NCBI RefSeq assembly: GCF_027172205.1
Contig: NC_070618.1
Coordinates: forward strand, 8,748,001 to 8,812,000
DNA: 64,000 nt
Reading direction: 5' to 3'
From: Podarcis raffonei
Lineage: Eukaryota; Chordata; Lepidosauria; Squamata; Lacertidae
Positions 24,199-35,249 of the stretch are shown here, piece by piece. The notes below the pieces were generated by a model. That model ran no database searches and was not told the DNA's origin. It saw only the letters and a program-made list of their open reading frames with translations. The position numbers were made by a program, and so were the translations under genes. How positions within the stretch are numbered: the first letter of the stretch is position 1; every line of letters begins with the position of its first letter.

Positions 24199-24766
24199 TG
24201 TTATGTACTAAGCTTGGATCCTACAACAATCGGCAAGTAGGTTTGGGGGCCAATTCAATCTCTGTTTTACAAGCTGCAATTGTTGTTGTTGTTGTTTAGT
24301 CGTGTCCGACTCTTCATGACCCCCTGGACCAGAGCACGCCAGGCACTCCTGTCTTCCACTGTCTTCTGCAGTTTGGTCAAACTCATGCTGGTAGCTTCAA
24401 GAACACTGTCCAACCATCTCGTCCTCTGTCATCCCCTTCTCCTTGTGCCCTCCATCTTTCCCAACACCAGGGTCTTTTCCAGGGAGTCTTCTCTTCTCAT
24501 GAGCTGGCCAAAGTATTGGAGCCTCAGCTTCACGATCTGTCCTTCCAGTGAGCACTCAGGGCTGATTTCCTTCAGAATGGATAGGTTTGATCTTCTTGCA
24601 GTCCATGGGACTCTCAAGAGTCTCCTCCAGCACCATAATTCAAAAGCATCAATTCTTCGGCAATCAGCCTTCTTTATGGTCCAGCTCTCACTTCCATACA
24701 TCACTACTGGGAAAACAAGCTGCAATACAGAGCATGAAATCACTACAGGACTCTGAGTATATTTCA
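24199..24766 (+). mobile_element. Solo LTR-like fossil, family 1, with nested Bov-B
   Basis: The outer piece starts TGTTATGTACT and ends TATATTTCA, as the family 1 copy at 2602-2936 does. It is interrupted by a Bov-B insertion, and the flanking 5-mers are only partly alike. It is itself inside a ttccagcacc-type MITE, giving three levels of nesting. The element is a fossil without internal region. Confidence 0.7.
24281..24714 (-). mobile_element. Bov-B LINE 3' end nested in an LTR
   Basis: Minus-strand Bov-B C-terminal region with (GTT)n at its 3' end, bounded by the perfect 12-bp duplication acaagctgcaat (24269-24280, 24715-24726). Confidence 0.92.
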
Positions 24767-25149
24767 GGAGGTATTCATGGTGAGTTCCAGCACCTCTTTT
24801 TCTAGAAAAATAGCACTGCCTATGGGAGTGGTGATATTTCGCACATTTGGTCCCTCTGTCATTTAGGGCTTTCAGCAGTAGCACAATCACCTTCAAGTTG
24901 GGTCTGGAAAAGAACTGGCAACCAATGTGGCTGTTTTAAAACTCATATAATATAAATTCCAAATGGTGCCTCAGCCAGTAATCTGCCTGCTGTGTTTTGG
25001 ATCAGTTGGACTTGCTTGTCAAAGGGGTGGTAAAAGGTTTTCCCTATTAGGGCAGAAGCAACACTACCATGAAGCAATGTGTGGCGTCCATGCTCATGTG
25101 GTGGATATAGGATATAGGGATATAGGGTGGGAGTCGGAGTCGGAGTGGG

Positions 25150-25640
25150 AGACAACCAGATCTTTTTTATTTTATTTTACCAACAACCAAAACACAAACA
25201 GTGAAACCCCCCAGGCGGCTGATACATTGGGTATACATAATCAATAATAATATATTCAAATCAACCATATGTACAATTCTATATACATTAACACTCCGCC
25301 CTCCACAAGGTTTATTTAACTTTTAACATTTTTATTGTCCCAAATTGTTCAAACCTACCCAAACAATTCAATATCTTCTCAAACCAATCCTCCTCCTTCT
25401 CACTAACCTTAAACCCTTTCATTTTATGTATCTTCACAGTTAGATATTCTAAAATTATAATATTTTTCAGTTTTTTCCTCCATTAGTTCACCCCTAGCTC
25501 TTCTGCACTTTTCCAGTTACTCGCTATAACCTGTCTGACTTCAATTACTATCAATTTTACCCATTTACATTCCTCTTTTGTTTCTAACTAAGTGCTACTC
25601 AGGCTAATAAGAACTATTAATTTAGATATTTCCACAACCA
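25150..25640 (-). mobile_element. Probable L1-like LINE 3' end
   Basis: On the minus strand a short open stretch (MKGFKVSEKEEDWFEK) is followed by an A/T-rich tail ending ggtaaaataaaataaaaaa. This is consistent with an old LINE end; the clade is not certain. Confidence 0.4.
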
Positions 25641-26420
25641 GATCTAACCCACAGGGAAAACCCCACTGAGACGTCTCCCACAAATGCCTCAAAGTAATGG
25701 GAAACAGTAATCTCCTGTCCTGTCACCATCATCAACAAATTTATTTGATAAGCCACTGGTCTTGATAACCTTTCCTGAACAAAGTTCCAGCACAAACTTT
25801 CTATTACATAGACAATTAAATAATAATAAATAATAAAAGTTAAAATGCAGTGTGATTATCCTAAGACATTTTTCCATTGTAATAAAAACCCTAACCGATC
25901 TCCAGAGATGTTCCTGTGTACCTCTTCATTTGATTATAAGCCATGTTCTGTTTTGACAACAGTCATTTGCTTAAGTGTCCTATGGGAATGGTTATGGAAA
26001 ACTGGAAACAGAATCCTTCTGCTCTTTGCATCTTCATGTCCCGGTTTGACCACACCTGGGCAATTAGGAAAGCAAAGTTTACGCAAAGTACTGAGGAACT
26101 TTTAAAGCAGATTGCAAGGAGCCAAAGCAACTCATGAAGTTCATTGTAGATGATAAAAAGTACACCAAACTTGATATTCATCTTGCTGGGTTCCGAAATA
26201 ATTATTTTTCTGGGTATCTCCTTTTGGGGCAAACCACATCCACCTGCCAGTCACCTGCCACCATATACTGGTAGATTCTATGATCTGTTGTTCAGTGCTA
26301 AGCCTTTATTGCTAATGGAAAGGATTTTTCATCTCCAATCTTAGTGTTAACCACCACAGCACTAAGGCTATAGATAAGCCTCTGGCCTTCTCTTTAAAAG
26401 CCAGCAGGCAGAGGATTATT

Positions 26421-26460
26421 TCTGATCTTAGCGCTGTGACACTACAGCGCTAAGATCAGA
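26421..26460. repeat. Perfect 17-bp inverted repeat, 6-bp loop
   Basis: TCTGATCTTAGCGCTGT, then GACACT, then the exact reverse complement. It may be the centre of a decayed palindromic MITE, since gcagaggatt and gtgttta motifs flank it. Confidence 0.8.
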
Positions 26461-26469
26461 GGTAAGACC

Positions 26470-27140
26470 CTGCTGCTGGTGTTTACTACCAAGGAGCCTC
26501 TGCTTCCCCCTGGCAGTTTGAACTTTGAATCCCCTGATATCATATGGAAGAACATCAAGGCAAAGGGAAGACCAGCTTGGCCCCAACAGCTGCAAGGTCT
26601 TTGCTTTCTCAGTCCCTCACAGAAAGACCACTCGGCTCCAACTCTCACTGCGGACCCGAAGGGAACTGTGTCCTCGCCTCATTAATAAGTCACAGTAACT
26701 TGTGAATGTATGTGTGAGGGGTTCTCCCAGCCCAAAGGTGTGGGAGGAGCTTACAACTTGTTGTAAACTACTTTGAGAATCAGTTGATTGAAAGGTGGGG
26801 CATATATCTCCTAAATAATTCATGATAAATGATAATTGATATCAAAATTCTGAATTTGAAACAGGAGCATCATGACATATAGTCTTCTCCCCTTCTCGCC
26901 CCCACGTTGGATGGGATTGGGAAGACCATTCCACCAAATAAGTCATTAAATGTTTGTTCTCTGCCTTCCAGATGAAATGGCCTCAGATGAAATTTTAAAC
27001 CCTTTGTGGAATATTTGGAATGAAGGAATTATTCTGCTAAAAATAAAATCATGACGGCTTGCTGACTGCCCTGAAATATCAGAAAAGTGACTAAGGTATT
27101 GTGTTACATTTCTATGAGGCATGGGTTTTTTGCTTGGTTG
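26470..27140. other. No gene seen
   Basis: Intergenic sequence between CLEC5A-like copy 2 and the TAS2R copies. No repeat family or exon recognised. Confidence 0.45.
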
Positions 27141-27189
27141 CCACAGGTGCCATTTAGAGAAACAATAATTGGAGAACTCTGGTCATTTG

Positions 27190-27420
27190 CATTGGTCATT
27201 TGCTCATCTTCAACAAATTAAAGCCTCCTCTCTAACCATTTTCAGAGTGAACAAGATTCCCTGCATCTTCCACAAGTACAGCTATCATTTCTGTGGGATC
27301 CAGCATGTCTGAAGACCAGATGAATCACCTCTCTCTACTCGCAATCTTTTACCTCATTGTTTCAGGTACTCTTCACCTCTTGGGCATCATCACAAATTAT
27401 CTTCATTCTAATATTATATG
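27190..27420 (+). pseudogene. Decayed partial TAS2R copy
   Basis: About 230 nt resemble the 5' flank and first 25 or so codons of the intact TAS2R downstream. Shared stretches include the flank (aattaaagcct, aaccattt, cagag, aacaagat) and the coding part around 27307-27385 (reads MSEDQMNHLSLLAIFYLIVSGTL against SENQVDHITLFITFYFIVSGTL). Similarity fades after about 27400 and an L1-like fragment follows. It is a truncated tandem duplicate with no full reading frame. It shows what the start region looked like before a LINE landed upstream of the intact gene. Confidence 0.75.
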
Positions 27421-27489
27421 GAAGGGCTCGTTTCTCATTTACATTAAATGTTACTAGCCTTGCAGTTCCTCTCTTTCTGTAGTTTACAA

Positions 27490-27915
27490 TTGGTGTGAGG
27501 AGCAGAGTAGGGAATGAGACCCTTGACGAAATTGTTTGGGATGAAATCTGGTACGCTAAGCTCTTTTCTTCTTTATTGACCCGTATTTGAGATAATTTCC
27601 TGAAAAGAGTCCATAAAGGGTACTCTACACTTGTGCAACTAGCACAGATTCAGGATAGAAATATTTGGACATGTTGAAGGGGATGTGGGTGTTACTGACA
27701 AACATGTTAGGGTTGCCCCATAACTTTTGGGCACAAATTCTTAAGGAAACTGGAATCATTATTGACCCTTCACCAGTCCTAAACCCCAAATGGTGTCTTC
27801 TCTCTATTTTCTCAGGAATTAGTGCTGACCTCTCTATAAAACCTTTGGTGATTTTCCTTTTAGTTGCAACTACACAGGTTGTAACACAGGGATGGCCGGA
27901 TGTTTATGTCATTAA
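27490..27915 (+). mobile_element. Old L1 ORF2 fragment
   Basis: Reads like the L1 ORF2 C-terminus (NFWAQILKETG, LNPKWCLLSIFSG, PLVIFLLVATTQ), parallel to FWELIYNEMKK and FMYATTAARILIAKYW in the better copy at 42750. Strongly decayed. Confidence 0.6.
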
Positions 27916-27930
27916 TGTAAATTGATGGTA

Positions 27931-28537
27931 CAGTGGAAACTTCGTTTTCAAACGTAGTCTGTTCCGGAAGACAGTCCGACTTCTGAAACATCCAAAACCA
28001 AAAACTGAAAGCGGAAGCCTCAGTACAATAAAGGTAAAGGTAAAGGGACCCCTGACCATTAGGTCCAGTCACGGATGACTCTGGGGTTGCGGCGCTCCTC
28101 TCGCTTTACTGGCTGAGGGAGCCGGCGTACAGCTTCCGGGTCATGTGGCCAGCATGACTAAACCGCTTCTGGTGAACCAGAGCAGTGCACAGAAACGTCG
28201 TTTACCTTCCCGCCAGAGCGGTATCTATTTATCTACTTGCACTTTCACGTGCTTTTGAACTGCTAGGTTGGCAGGAGCAGAGACCAAGCAATGGGAGCTC
28301 ACCCCGTCACGGGGATTTGAACTGCCAACCTTCTGACTGGCAAGCCCTAGGCTCTGTGGGTTTAACCCACAGCGCCACCCGCGTCCTCAATACAATAGGG
28401 AAACTCAAAAAGGAAGCTTTGAGGCACGTTCGGCTTCGGAAAATCATTCGAAAACTGAAGCAGTTACTTCAGGGTTTTCAGCGTTTGGAAGCCAAAATGT
28501 GCGTCAATGGAGATGTTCAACAACCGAGGTTCCACTG
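27931..28537. mobile_element. Mariner-like MITE split by a Sauria-type SINE (28031-28385)
   Basis: Ends cagtggaaacttcgttttc / acaaccgaggttccactg with TA on both sides. The minus-strand SINE inside is flanked by tcagtacaata and tcaatacaata. The SINE is younger than the MITE. Confidence 0.85.
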
Positions 28538-28873
28538 TATAAGAAAACTTTGTTCTTAGCTGTCTCAGTAAAATTCAGCCATCATCTTGAGGTCTTGAAG
28601 GAGACTGCTAAACCATTGGACTTGGCTGCCACTTGGAGGACTTTTGTAACTAACATGAACAAACAACATATGAAGCTACTTATCCCAGTGAAGGTTGACT
28701 TTGTTTGGCAGTACCCATGACATATGGCTTTGTTTGACTGATTGGTCTGAGTTATGCCTCTTTCACCCGATCCCACTTAATTGATTGAATTCAATTAAAG
28801 CCTTTGCACTAACCATTTCCAGAGCAAACAAGATCCCATTTATCTCCTGCTGATGCAGATACCATCTCTATGG

Positions 28874-29336
28874 TCCACAATAGAAAGTGTCCTTTCATAC
28901 TGCATCACGGTGTGACACGATGGTTTGACATCAACTGATAGGAAGTGCCTACAGAGGGTGGTGAATACAACACAAGATATTATAGGCTGTCCCGTGAATC
29001 CACTGGATGACATTGTGGAAGAACGTTGCCTCAGGAGAGTGAGGAAAATTCTCAGGGATGACTCACACCCTGGCCGGCACTTTCTTGATCTCCTGCCCTC
29101 GGGCAGAAGATATAGAAGCATGATTAGTCGTGCCAACAGGGTAAAGAACAGCTTCTATCCATGGGCTGTTAGGCTGCTGAATGAAAAGATAACAACAGGG
29201 CAACTGACTTTCGGGTTTGGTGGGTGCTCGTCAGTAAACGAGGGGAATTAAGACTAAATGAGCTGAGTGGGGGGTGCTCATGTAATCTCACTGTATACAA
29301 GTTGTACAAATGACAATAAAGTATTTCAATTTCAAT
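28874..29336 (+). mobile_element. L2-type LINE 3' fragment inserted at the TAS2R start
   Basis: Encodes a LINE C-terminus (VEERCLRRVRKILRDDSHPG, LLPSGRRYRSM, SFYPWAVRLLN) and ends in an atttcaatttcaat tail. The 5-bp motif TATGG stands at both borders (28869-28873, 29336-29340), the right copy containing the TAS2R initiator ATG. It now supplies the sequence directly upstream of the receptor. Clade assigned by recalled pattern. Confidence 0.8.
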
Positions 29337-30326
29337 ATGGGACCCACCAGGTCTGAAAACCAGGTGGATCACATCACTCTATTTATAACCTTTTACTTCA
29401 TTGTTTCAGGTACTCTTTGTATGTTGGTTTATATCACCAATGGGCTTATTGTTGGTGTGAATGTTACCGACTGGATGAAAGGCAGAAGTTTGATGCCCAG
29501 TGATGAAATTCTGGCCAGCCTGGGGCTGTCTAACCTTTGCTTCTGCACCTCACTAATTCTGGACTATTTCATTTCACTCATCTGGAAGGAGTTCTTCAGA
29601 AAGTTTTACATGGTGCAAAAAATCACATTTACCCTCGATATTGCCGCAAGCTTTTTGAGCTTCTGGTTCACTGCCTGGCTGAGTGTTTTCTACTGCATGA
29701 AGATTGTCAACTTCAAGCAGTCCTTTTTGCTGAGGGTGAAACTACAATTTTCCAGTCTTGTGCGTTGGTTCCTCCTTGGTTCTGTGCTGGCTTCCTGTGG
29801 AGCAACATTCCTAGTCACCTGGACTTTTAAAACAGTGTCCCAAGCATCCGACAGTCTGAACAATCAGACTTTCCTCAGCCTTCCCTCTGACTTTAACTTT
29901 ACAAACGACTACAAAAAGCGAAAATTGATACTCGTGCATATGACTATGCCTTACAAACTCCTCCCCATTATCCTGGGCTGTTCTGTTCCCCTAGTGATAG
30001 TGATTGCCTCTTCTGTGCCAATTCTCAATACTCTTGTCAGGCATGCCAAAAACCTGGAACAAAATGCAACCATTTTCCACAACCCTCGCCTGGAGGTTCA
30101 TCTAAATGCAGCCAAGTCAGTGCTGTCTCTTCTTATAAGCTATACTTCCTTGTTTGTTAGCGAGATAATAATCAGAATGGAAATCTTTCCCAACTGGACT
30201 TATCAGTATTTTCTGTGTCTGATCTTTCAACTTGCTACCTTGGTGGCACAAGGTTTCATTCTGGTTGCAAGTAATCCAAAACTGAAGCAATCAGCTGCAC
30301 AAATTATTTCCTGTGTGCAGCAGTAA
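29337..30326 (+). CDS. TAS2R: Bitter taste receptor, TAS2R family (329 aa, intact)
   Basis: Single-exon seven-transmembrane receptor that would detect bitter compounds and signal through gustducin-type G proteins. Family marks: the TM3 motif FTAWLSVFYCMKIVNF (about residues 111-126), the TM6 motif HLNAAKSVLSLL, and the C-terminal ASNPKLKQSA. The second extracellular loop carries N-glycosylation sequons (NNQT, NFTN), usual for TAS2Rs. Length fits the family (290-330 aa). I place the start at ATG 29337. An in-frame ATG at 29310 lies inside the tail of an upstream LINE insertion, and the decayed upstream copy aligns from 29337 onward. Which TAS2R clade it belongs to is not settled; TM3 looks closest to TAS2R39/40-type receptors. 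No frame damage is seen. Confidence 0.93.
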   Translation: MGPTRSENQVDHITLFITFYFIVSGTLCMLVYITNGLIVGVNVTDWMKGRSLMPSDEILASLGLSNLCFCTSLILDYFISLIWKEFFRKFYMVQKITFTLDIAASFLSFWFTAWLSVFYCMKIVNFKQSFLLRVKLQFSSLVRWFLLGSVLASCGATFLVTWTFKTVSQASDSLNNQTFLSLPSDFNFTNDYKKRKLILVHMTMPYKLLPIILGCSVPLVIVIASSVPILNTLVRHAKNLEQNATIFHNPRLEVHLNAAKSVLSLLISYTSLFVSEIIIRMEIFPNWTYQYFLCLIFQLATLVAQGFILVASNPKLKQSAAQIISCVQQ

Positions 30327-30359
30327 CCTTAGAAAATCCAAACACAGTTTCTGAGCTTT

Positions 30360-32240
30360 TGGGGGGCAATCGTCCCAAAAACTGCTGAGCCTTTTTTGGT
30401 TGATCGGCAGTGGCGGACGAGCAGGCTTTCAAAACTGCCGTCTAGGAGGCAACAAGGAAGTGACCGCTGCGCAGTGGGGAACAGATGAGATCCCGGACAT
30501 TTACTATTATATTTACTATTAGCCCCACCCTGCAGACATTAGCAGAATTTTCTGGTTTATATGGCAACCCAGTGCTGATAGAAAGGCTTGTTTAGGTTTG
30601 TAGAAAAATCTGGCCATGGATGACATTGCTTGGGCTTTAGGTGTAGCATCATCAACACCCTTATTACTTGTGTAAGTTTGCAAGTATTTAAAAAAACATT
30701 ATTTTTTAGGTAGGAGGAATAAGGAATAATGGATAAACATATGTCTGTCTGTCATGGAAACTGTAAAGCTGGGATGAAAACAGACTCACATCACAGGAAA
30801 ACAAGCCACTGTTGCTTCACTTTAACTATGCCTGTCTTTATTTATAAAGAGACTTCAATTTCACTAATTACAAACTTGAATGGAAGGGATATATTGGGAT
30901 GTAATGCTCTTGCTAAAAATTCACATGGCCAACTAGAACTGTTCCAAGATTCAAATCTCAAGGACCTGGTACAGGGTCTCACTTTGAGAGTGATATGGTA
31001 AAGCAAACCCATATCTGTCTGGTTTTGCAAATAAAAAAATGTTACACAAACACCATTGAAAGATAAAAAGAGCATAATACGAGTGCATGGAGTAAGATAA
31101 GACTCAAACAAGAAGAAAAAGAAAAGAAATAGTACCCATGTAGAAAACAAAACAGAAAAACAACAATAAATTGTTTTGCAAATATAAAATGTGTTGTCTG
31201 CTCATGACTTTGGACAAATCACTGCTGGCTGCATTGCACATGTGAAAATGACTGAATCGTAAAGTGGCACAGGTTTTGGCATGAGATGGTTTCCTCCACA
31301 TCATTTGCTCGAGTTTCAAAGATGCTATTCCGAGTGGGAAAATGGTTATAGGTTTGGAAAATGAATCCCAAGCAGCAAACAGCTCAACGGTAGTTCTGGA
31401 ACAAGGTGGTCCCTCAACTAGGCTGATCTAAAGTTATTCTAGGGCTTTTTATATATTACCAGGAAGACTTTCAATCTGCCCCAATAGAATACTGGTAGGT
31501 GTTGAAATATATGGAGGGCACCAGGTTGGGGAAGCCTGGCCATAAACCAGTAAGTCATTTCAATGCTCTGTGAAACTAACAGTTGGAAATTTAAAGGTGA
31601 CAGAAACATTGGCATGACAGAAATGTCAAGATGAAAAATTGGTTTATTTGCATCATTTCCATCATTACAAAAGAGATTTAATCAGATTAATGTTTTGATA
31701 CTGCCATAATTGCATTTCCTCTACCATTTAAAAATAACTAATGAGAGTTTATTAATCAGAAATTGTTTACTCGGTATAATACAAAAGTCAATTTTTGTTT
31801 ACTGGATAATTAAGAATATCTACAAAGTAGACAGTGATTAAAACATATTGATTGTGTAGGCACTGGCCAGAATAGTAATTGACATGAATTTTAAGAAATG
31901 CTTAAGTAGCGAAGATTACAAGATGTAAGTCCATGGAGTGGGAAACAATTTTTTTCAAACACAAAATACCAGGGCAAATGCTTTCAATCAGGTATTTTAG
32001 CTATTATTGTCTCATTTAACCTTAGAATGCAATTGGGTTTTTTTTAATTAAGCAAATAAATCAGAAATGAAAATGATTCCAATGGCAATTTAAAAATAAA
32101 TAGATTACTTCCAATCAAACTGCAAAATAATAATTATAATTATTAAAAGAAAAAACCCATATGCTTTCTATTCCAAATCTCCCAAACAATCTGTGTTCAG
32201 TTTTCAAAGTCTTTCATTTCAATGTGAATTGAAAGTGTGT
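30360..32240. other. No gene seen; A/T-rich intergenic region
   Basis: 3' flank of TAS2R. AATAAA-like signals occur, but no clear repeat or exon was found. A/T content is high from about 31600 to 32200. Confidence 0.5.
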
Positions 32241-32248
32241 ATTTAGAT

Positions 32249-32387
32249 CAGGGTTTCCCACACTTGGGTCTCTAGTTGTCTTTTGGGACTACAATTCCCA
32301 TCATCCCTGATCACTGGTCCCGCTAGCTAGGGAGAATGGGAATTGTAGTCAAAAAACAGCTGGAGACCAAAAGTGTGGGAAGCCCTG
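32249..32387. mobile_element. Palindromic hAT MITE, 139 bp
   Basis: Ends cagggtttcccacacttggg / aagtgtgggaagccctg, with a perfect 8-bp duplication atttagat (32241-32248, 32388-32395). The arms pair over most of the length (gactacaattcccat / atgggaattgtagtc). Confidence 0.9.
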
Positions 32388-32847
32388 ATTTAGATGCATA
32401 ACTTGCACAAATCAGGATTTCATGTACATATCTCAAAGATGCTTCTTCAGCCTCTCATAAAATACTGCTGGATCCCAAACACCAGCCTGGAATGCTTACA
32501 GTGTTTCTGAAGGTGCTGAGACTTTGACTCTGCTGCAAGTGGGAGAGGGTTCTATTATTGGGGGTTTGCCACCATGAAGAGGGCCAGGGAGTGTGAGATA
32601 TGGAGCGTGAGCTACTTTGTTTCCTCATCTGATCCAGAAGAAAGAAATTCCAGTGTTCCATCTATCATTCCCTGCCTGCCAGCATGAGATATTTAGGGTT
32701 TTTTTCTGACTCCTTCTGACCCAATTCAACAGGTAGAGAAATCTTCAAATCCCATGCTTCCTTGGAGCCAACGACCATAATTTCCAGTGACTGAGAAGTT
32801 GGGAAAGCCTCTCTTATATCTAGCAAAACTGTTTTGTTGGTGCTTAA

Positions 32848-33171
32848 AAGGTAAAGGGAACCCTGACCATTAGGTCCAGTCGTGGACGACTCTGGGGTTG
32901 CGGCGCTCATCTTGCTTTATTGGCCGAGTCATGTGGCCAGCATGACTAAGCCACTTCTGGCAAACCAGAGCAGCGCATGGAAACACAGTTTACATTCCCG
33001 CCAGAGTGGTACCTATTTATCTACTTGCACTTTGACGTGCTTTCGAACTCCTAGGTGGGCAAGAGCAGGGACCGAGCAACGGGAGCTCACCCCGTTGCGG
33101 GGATTCAAACCGCTGACCTTCTGATCAGCAAGTCCTAGGCTCTGTGGTTTAACCCACAGCGCCACCCGCGT
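32848..33171 (-). mobile_element. Sauria-type SINE
   Basis: Nearly complete minus copy with a small deletion in the body (after tattggccgag). It is followed directly by a ttccagcacc-type MITE (33178-33297). Confidence 0.88.
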
Positions 33172-33177
33172 AGTTAC

Positions 33178-33297
33178 CAGAGCTATTTTTCCAGAAAAGA
33201 AGGTGCCGGAACTCACCATGAACACCTCCCTCATTCTCTTAGAATGGCAATGGCGCCCATCTGAGAGGTGCCAGAACTGAGCTCTGGTGAGCTACCA
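33178..33297. repeat. MITE, ttccagcacc family, reverse orientation
   Basis: ggtgccggaactcaccatga, cattctcttagaatggcaatg and gaggtgccagaactgagctc. Same family as 22050-22190. Confidence 0.55.
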
Positions 33298-33617
33298 TCA
33301 TTCCCTTCTCGAAGGTAAAGGTGTTATTTTTTGCTTTGCTGAGGGTTAGGATCACCCATTATAATTATTCTTATTAGGAAGGTTTATTAAAAATAAGTCC
33401 TTTTTTTTTCTTGCTGCAAAAGCTATCATCTTGCTATGGGAAACAATACAGAGGTAAACCTCTCCTGCCATACCACCGGTGTATTCTCCTTTGCTTGAGC
33501 ACAAGGGGAGGGAATGCTCTAAAATTCAGGGGGGGCACTACAGGAACTTCAGGACCCTTCTTCTCCCTTCCTTGCCCCATGGTTTATCTGGGGAATTGGA
33601 GCTGCTGTATCTCTACA

Positions 33618-33741
33618 TACCCTTCAACGTTTCTCCAATGAAAATAGGGACATCCTAAGGAAAAGCGGATCAAGTCAGAAATGGGACGGCTTCTGTAAAT
33701 CCGGGACTGTCCCGGGAAAATAGGGAGACTTGGAAGGTCTG
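33618..33741. mobile_element. 124-bp hAT-like MITE (ccctccaacgtttctcc family)
   Basis: Bounded by the 8-bp duplication tctctaca (33610-33617, 33742-33749). Contains gaaaatagggacatcctaag and ccgggactgtcccgggaaaa. A relative lies at 46704-46832, and a shorter piece near 17385-17480. Confidence 0.75.
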
Positions 33742-34382
33742 TCTCTACAGAGGGGGAGCTATGCGCTGTTCCTGTTAGCAGGTTAGTGTGCATTCAAAGT
33801 GATTAAAAAACAACCACCAGCAGCACCCACAATTGGCCATCTTGAATTTCAAGGCGACCTGTTTGGGTTTCTCTCCAGCCCTGAGTGACTTGCTCCAGCT
33901 TTGCACTTCATTCACACAGTACCAAAGGATTATCCGGAGACAGGTGCCCACTGAGATTTAAGAAAAGAACTAGAGTAAGAGCAGTTTGAGAAGCTTTAGC
34001 ACGTGAACGACCGCCAGTAACTATTCATTGGCAATGGACGTTCAGAGTCTGCTCTGAGAAGGGGCGAGAAGCCAAGTGAACGCCAGAGGGATGAAGAACA
34101 GGCCAGCAAAAGGAAAGTTGCCCGTTGGGTTGAGAGCCTTGGAGGTCACCGTGGGAGGAGTCGCCTGGTGCTTGGCTTTCCTTTCTAGCGGAGGTGCAGG
34201 CGGGGATCTGGAAATGTCCTTGCAGGGCTCTGGTTCAAGGTCAACAATGTCTCGGACAAAGCCAGTCTCATTTCTCACCACCTCCTGGAGGTCAAGAAAG
34301 AAAGAAAACTTTAAGGATCTACACCTATTTTTTTGCTGTAGTTGTGAGGCTGGTACTACTTCTTTTGGAGAGATAAGACATA

Positions 34383-35247
34383 CCGTATTTTCGCTCTATA
34401 GGACGCACCCGACCATAGGACGCACCTTGTTTTAGAGGGGGAGAACAAGAAAAAAAAAATTCTCCCCCTCTCTGCTCAGTGCCTCTTCAGCGAAGCAGCA
34501 GGAGAAACGGAGCCCCTTCCATTTCTCCTTTCCGTTTCGCTGAAGGGGCGCTGCGCAGAGAGGGGGAGAGGTTTTTTTCCTTTTTCTCCCCCTCTAAAAC
34601 AAGGTGCGTTCTGTGCGTTCAAGGTGCGTTCACCCAAAGGCTCTGAAGAGCAGCGGGAGTTCCCACTGGGCTCTGGAGGCTTCGGGTTCTTTTTGACCTG
34701 CTCTTTGGGGCTGGTGGGGGGAAGCGCTGCTTTCCCCCACCGCCAGCCTCAAAGACCAGGTCAGGGAGCAGCGCAAAGGCTGCGCGCAGACTTCCCACTA
34801 CCCCCCGAGCTTGTGGGGCTGGGGGTGGGGGGAAGCTCTGCTTTCCCCCACCGCCAGCCTCAAAGATCCCTGAAGCCTTCAGAGCGCAGCACGAGTTCCC
34901 ACTGCGCTCCGCAGGTTTCGGGTTCCTTTTGCTGAAGCCAGGAGAGTCTTGCTCTCCCGGCTTCAGCAAAAGGAACCCAAAGCCTGTGGAGCGCAGCAGG
35001 AACTCGCACTGTGTTCCGAAGGCTTCAGGCAGCCATCCCTCTCGCTCTGACCCCTCTCGCTCTCCAGGCTTCAGCGAAAGCAACACGAAGCCTCCGGAAC
35101 GCAGAGGGAGCGCTCCCTCTGCGCTTCGGAGGCTTCGCGTTGCTATTGCTGAAGCCAAGGAGCCTGCATTCGCTCCATAAGACGCACACACATTTCCCCT
35201 TAATTTTTGGAGGGGAAAAAGTGCGTCCTATAGAGCGAAAAATACGG
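34383..35247. mobile_element. Enlarged CpG-rich MITE, ccgtattttcgctcta family
   Basis: Ends ccgtattttcgctctata / tatagagcgaaaaatacgg match the 230-260-bp family members, but this copy is about 865 bp. The extra interior is built of repeated ggaggcttcgggtt / cgaaggcttcag units in both orientations. The 190-codon minus frame inside it comes from this composition. Confidence 0.75.
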
Positions 35248-35249
35248 TA

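Noticed and set aside
24280-24756. 158-codon plus frame, and similar frames at 12252, 49249, 56292, 56795 and 58300
   Set aside because: Antisense shadows of Bov-B coding sequence.
29310-29336. Upstream in-frame ATG as the TAS2R start
   Set aside because: It lies in the LINE tail. TAS2R similarity, including the decayed copy, begins at or after 29337.
34619-35191. 190-codon minus frame
   Set aside because: Lies inside the enlarged GC-rich MITE and is made of repeated units.
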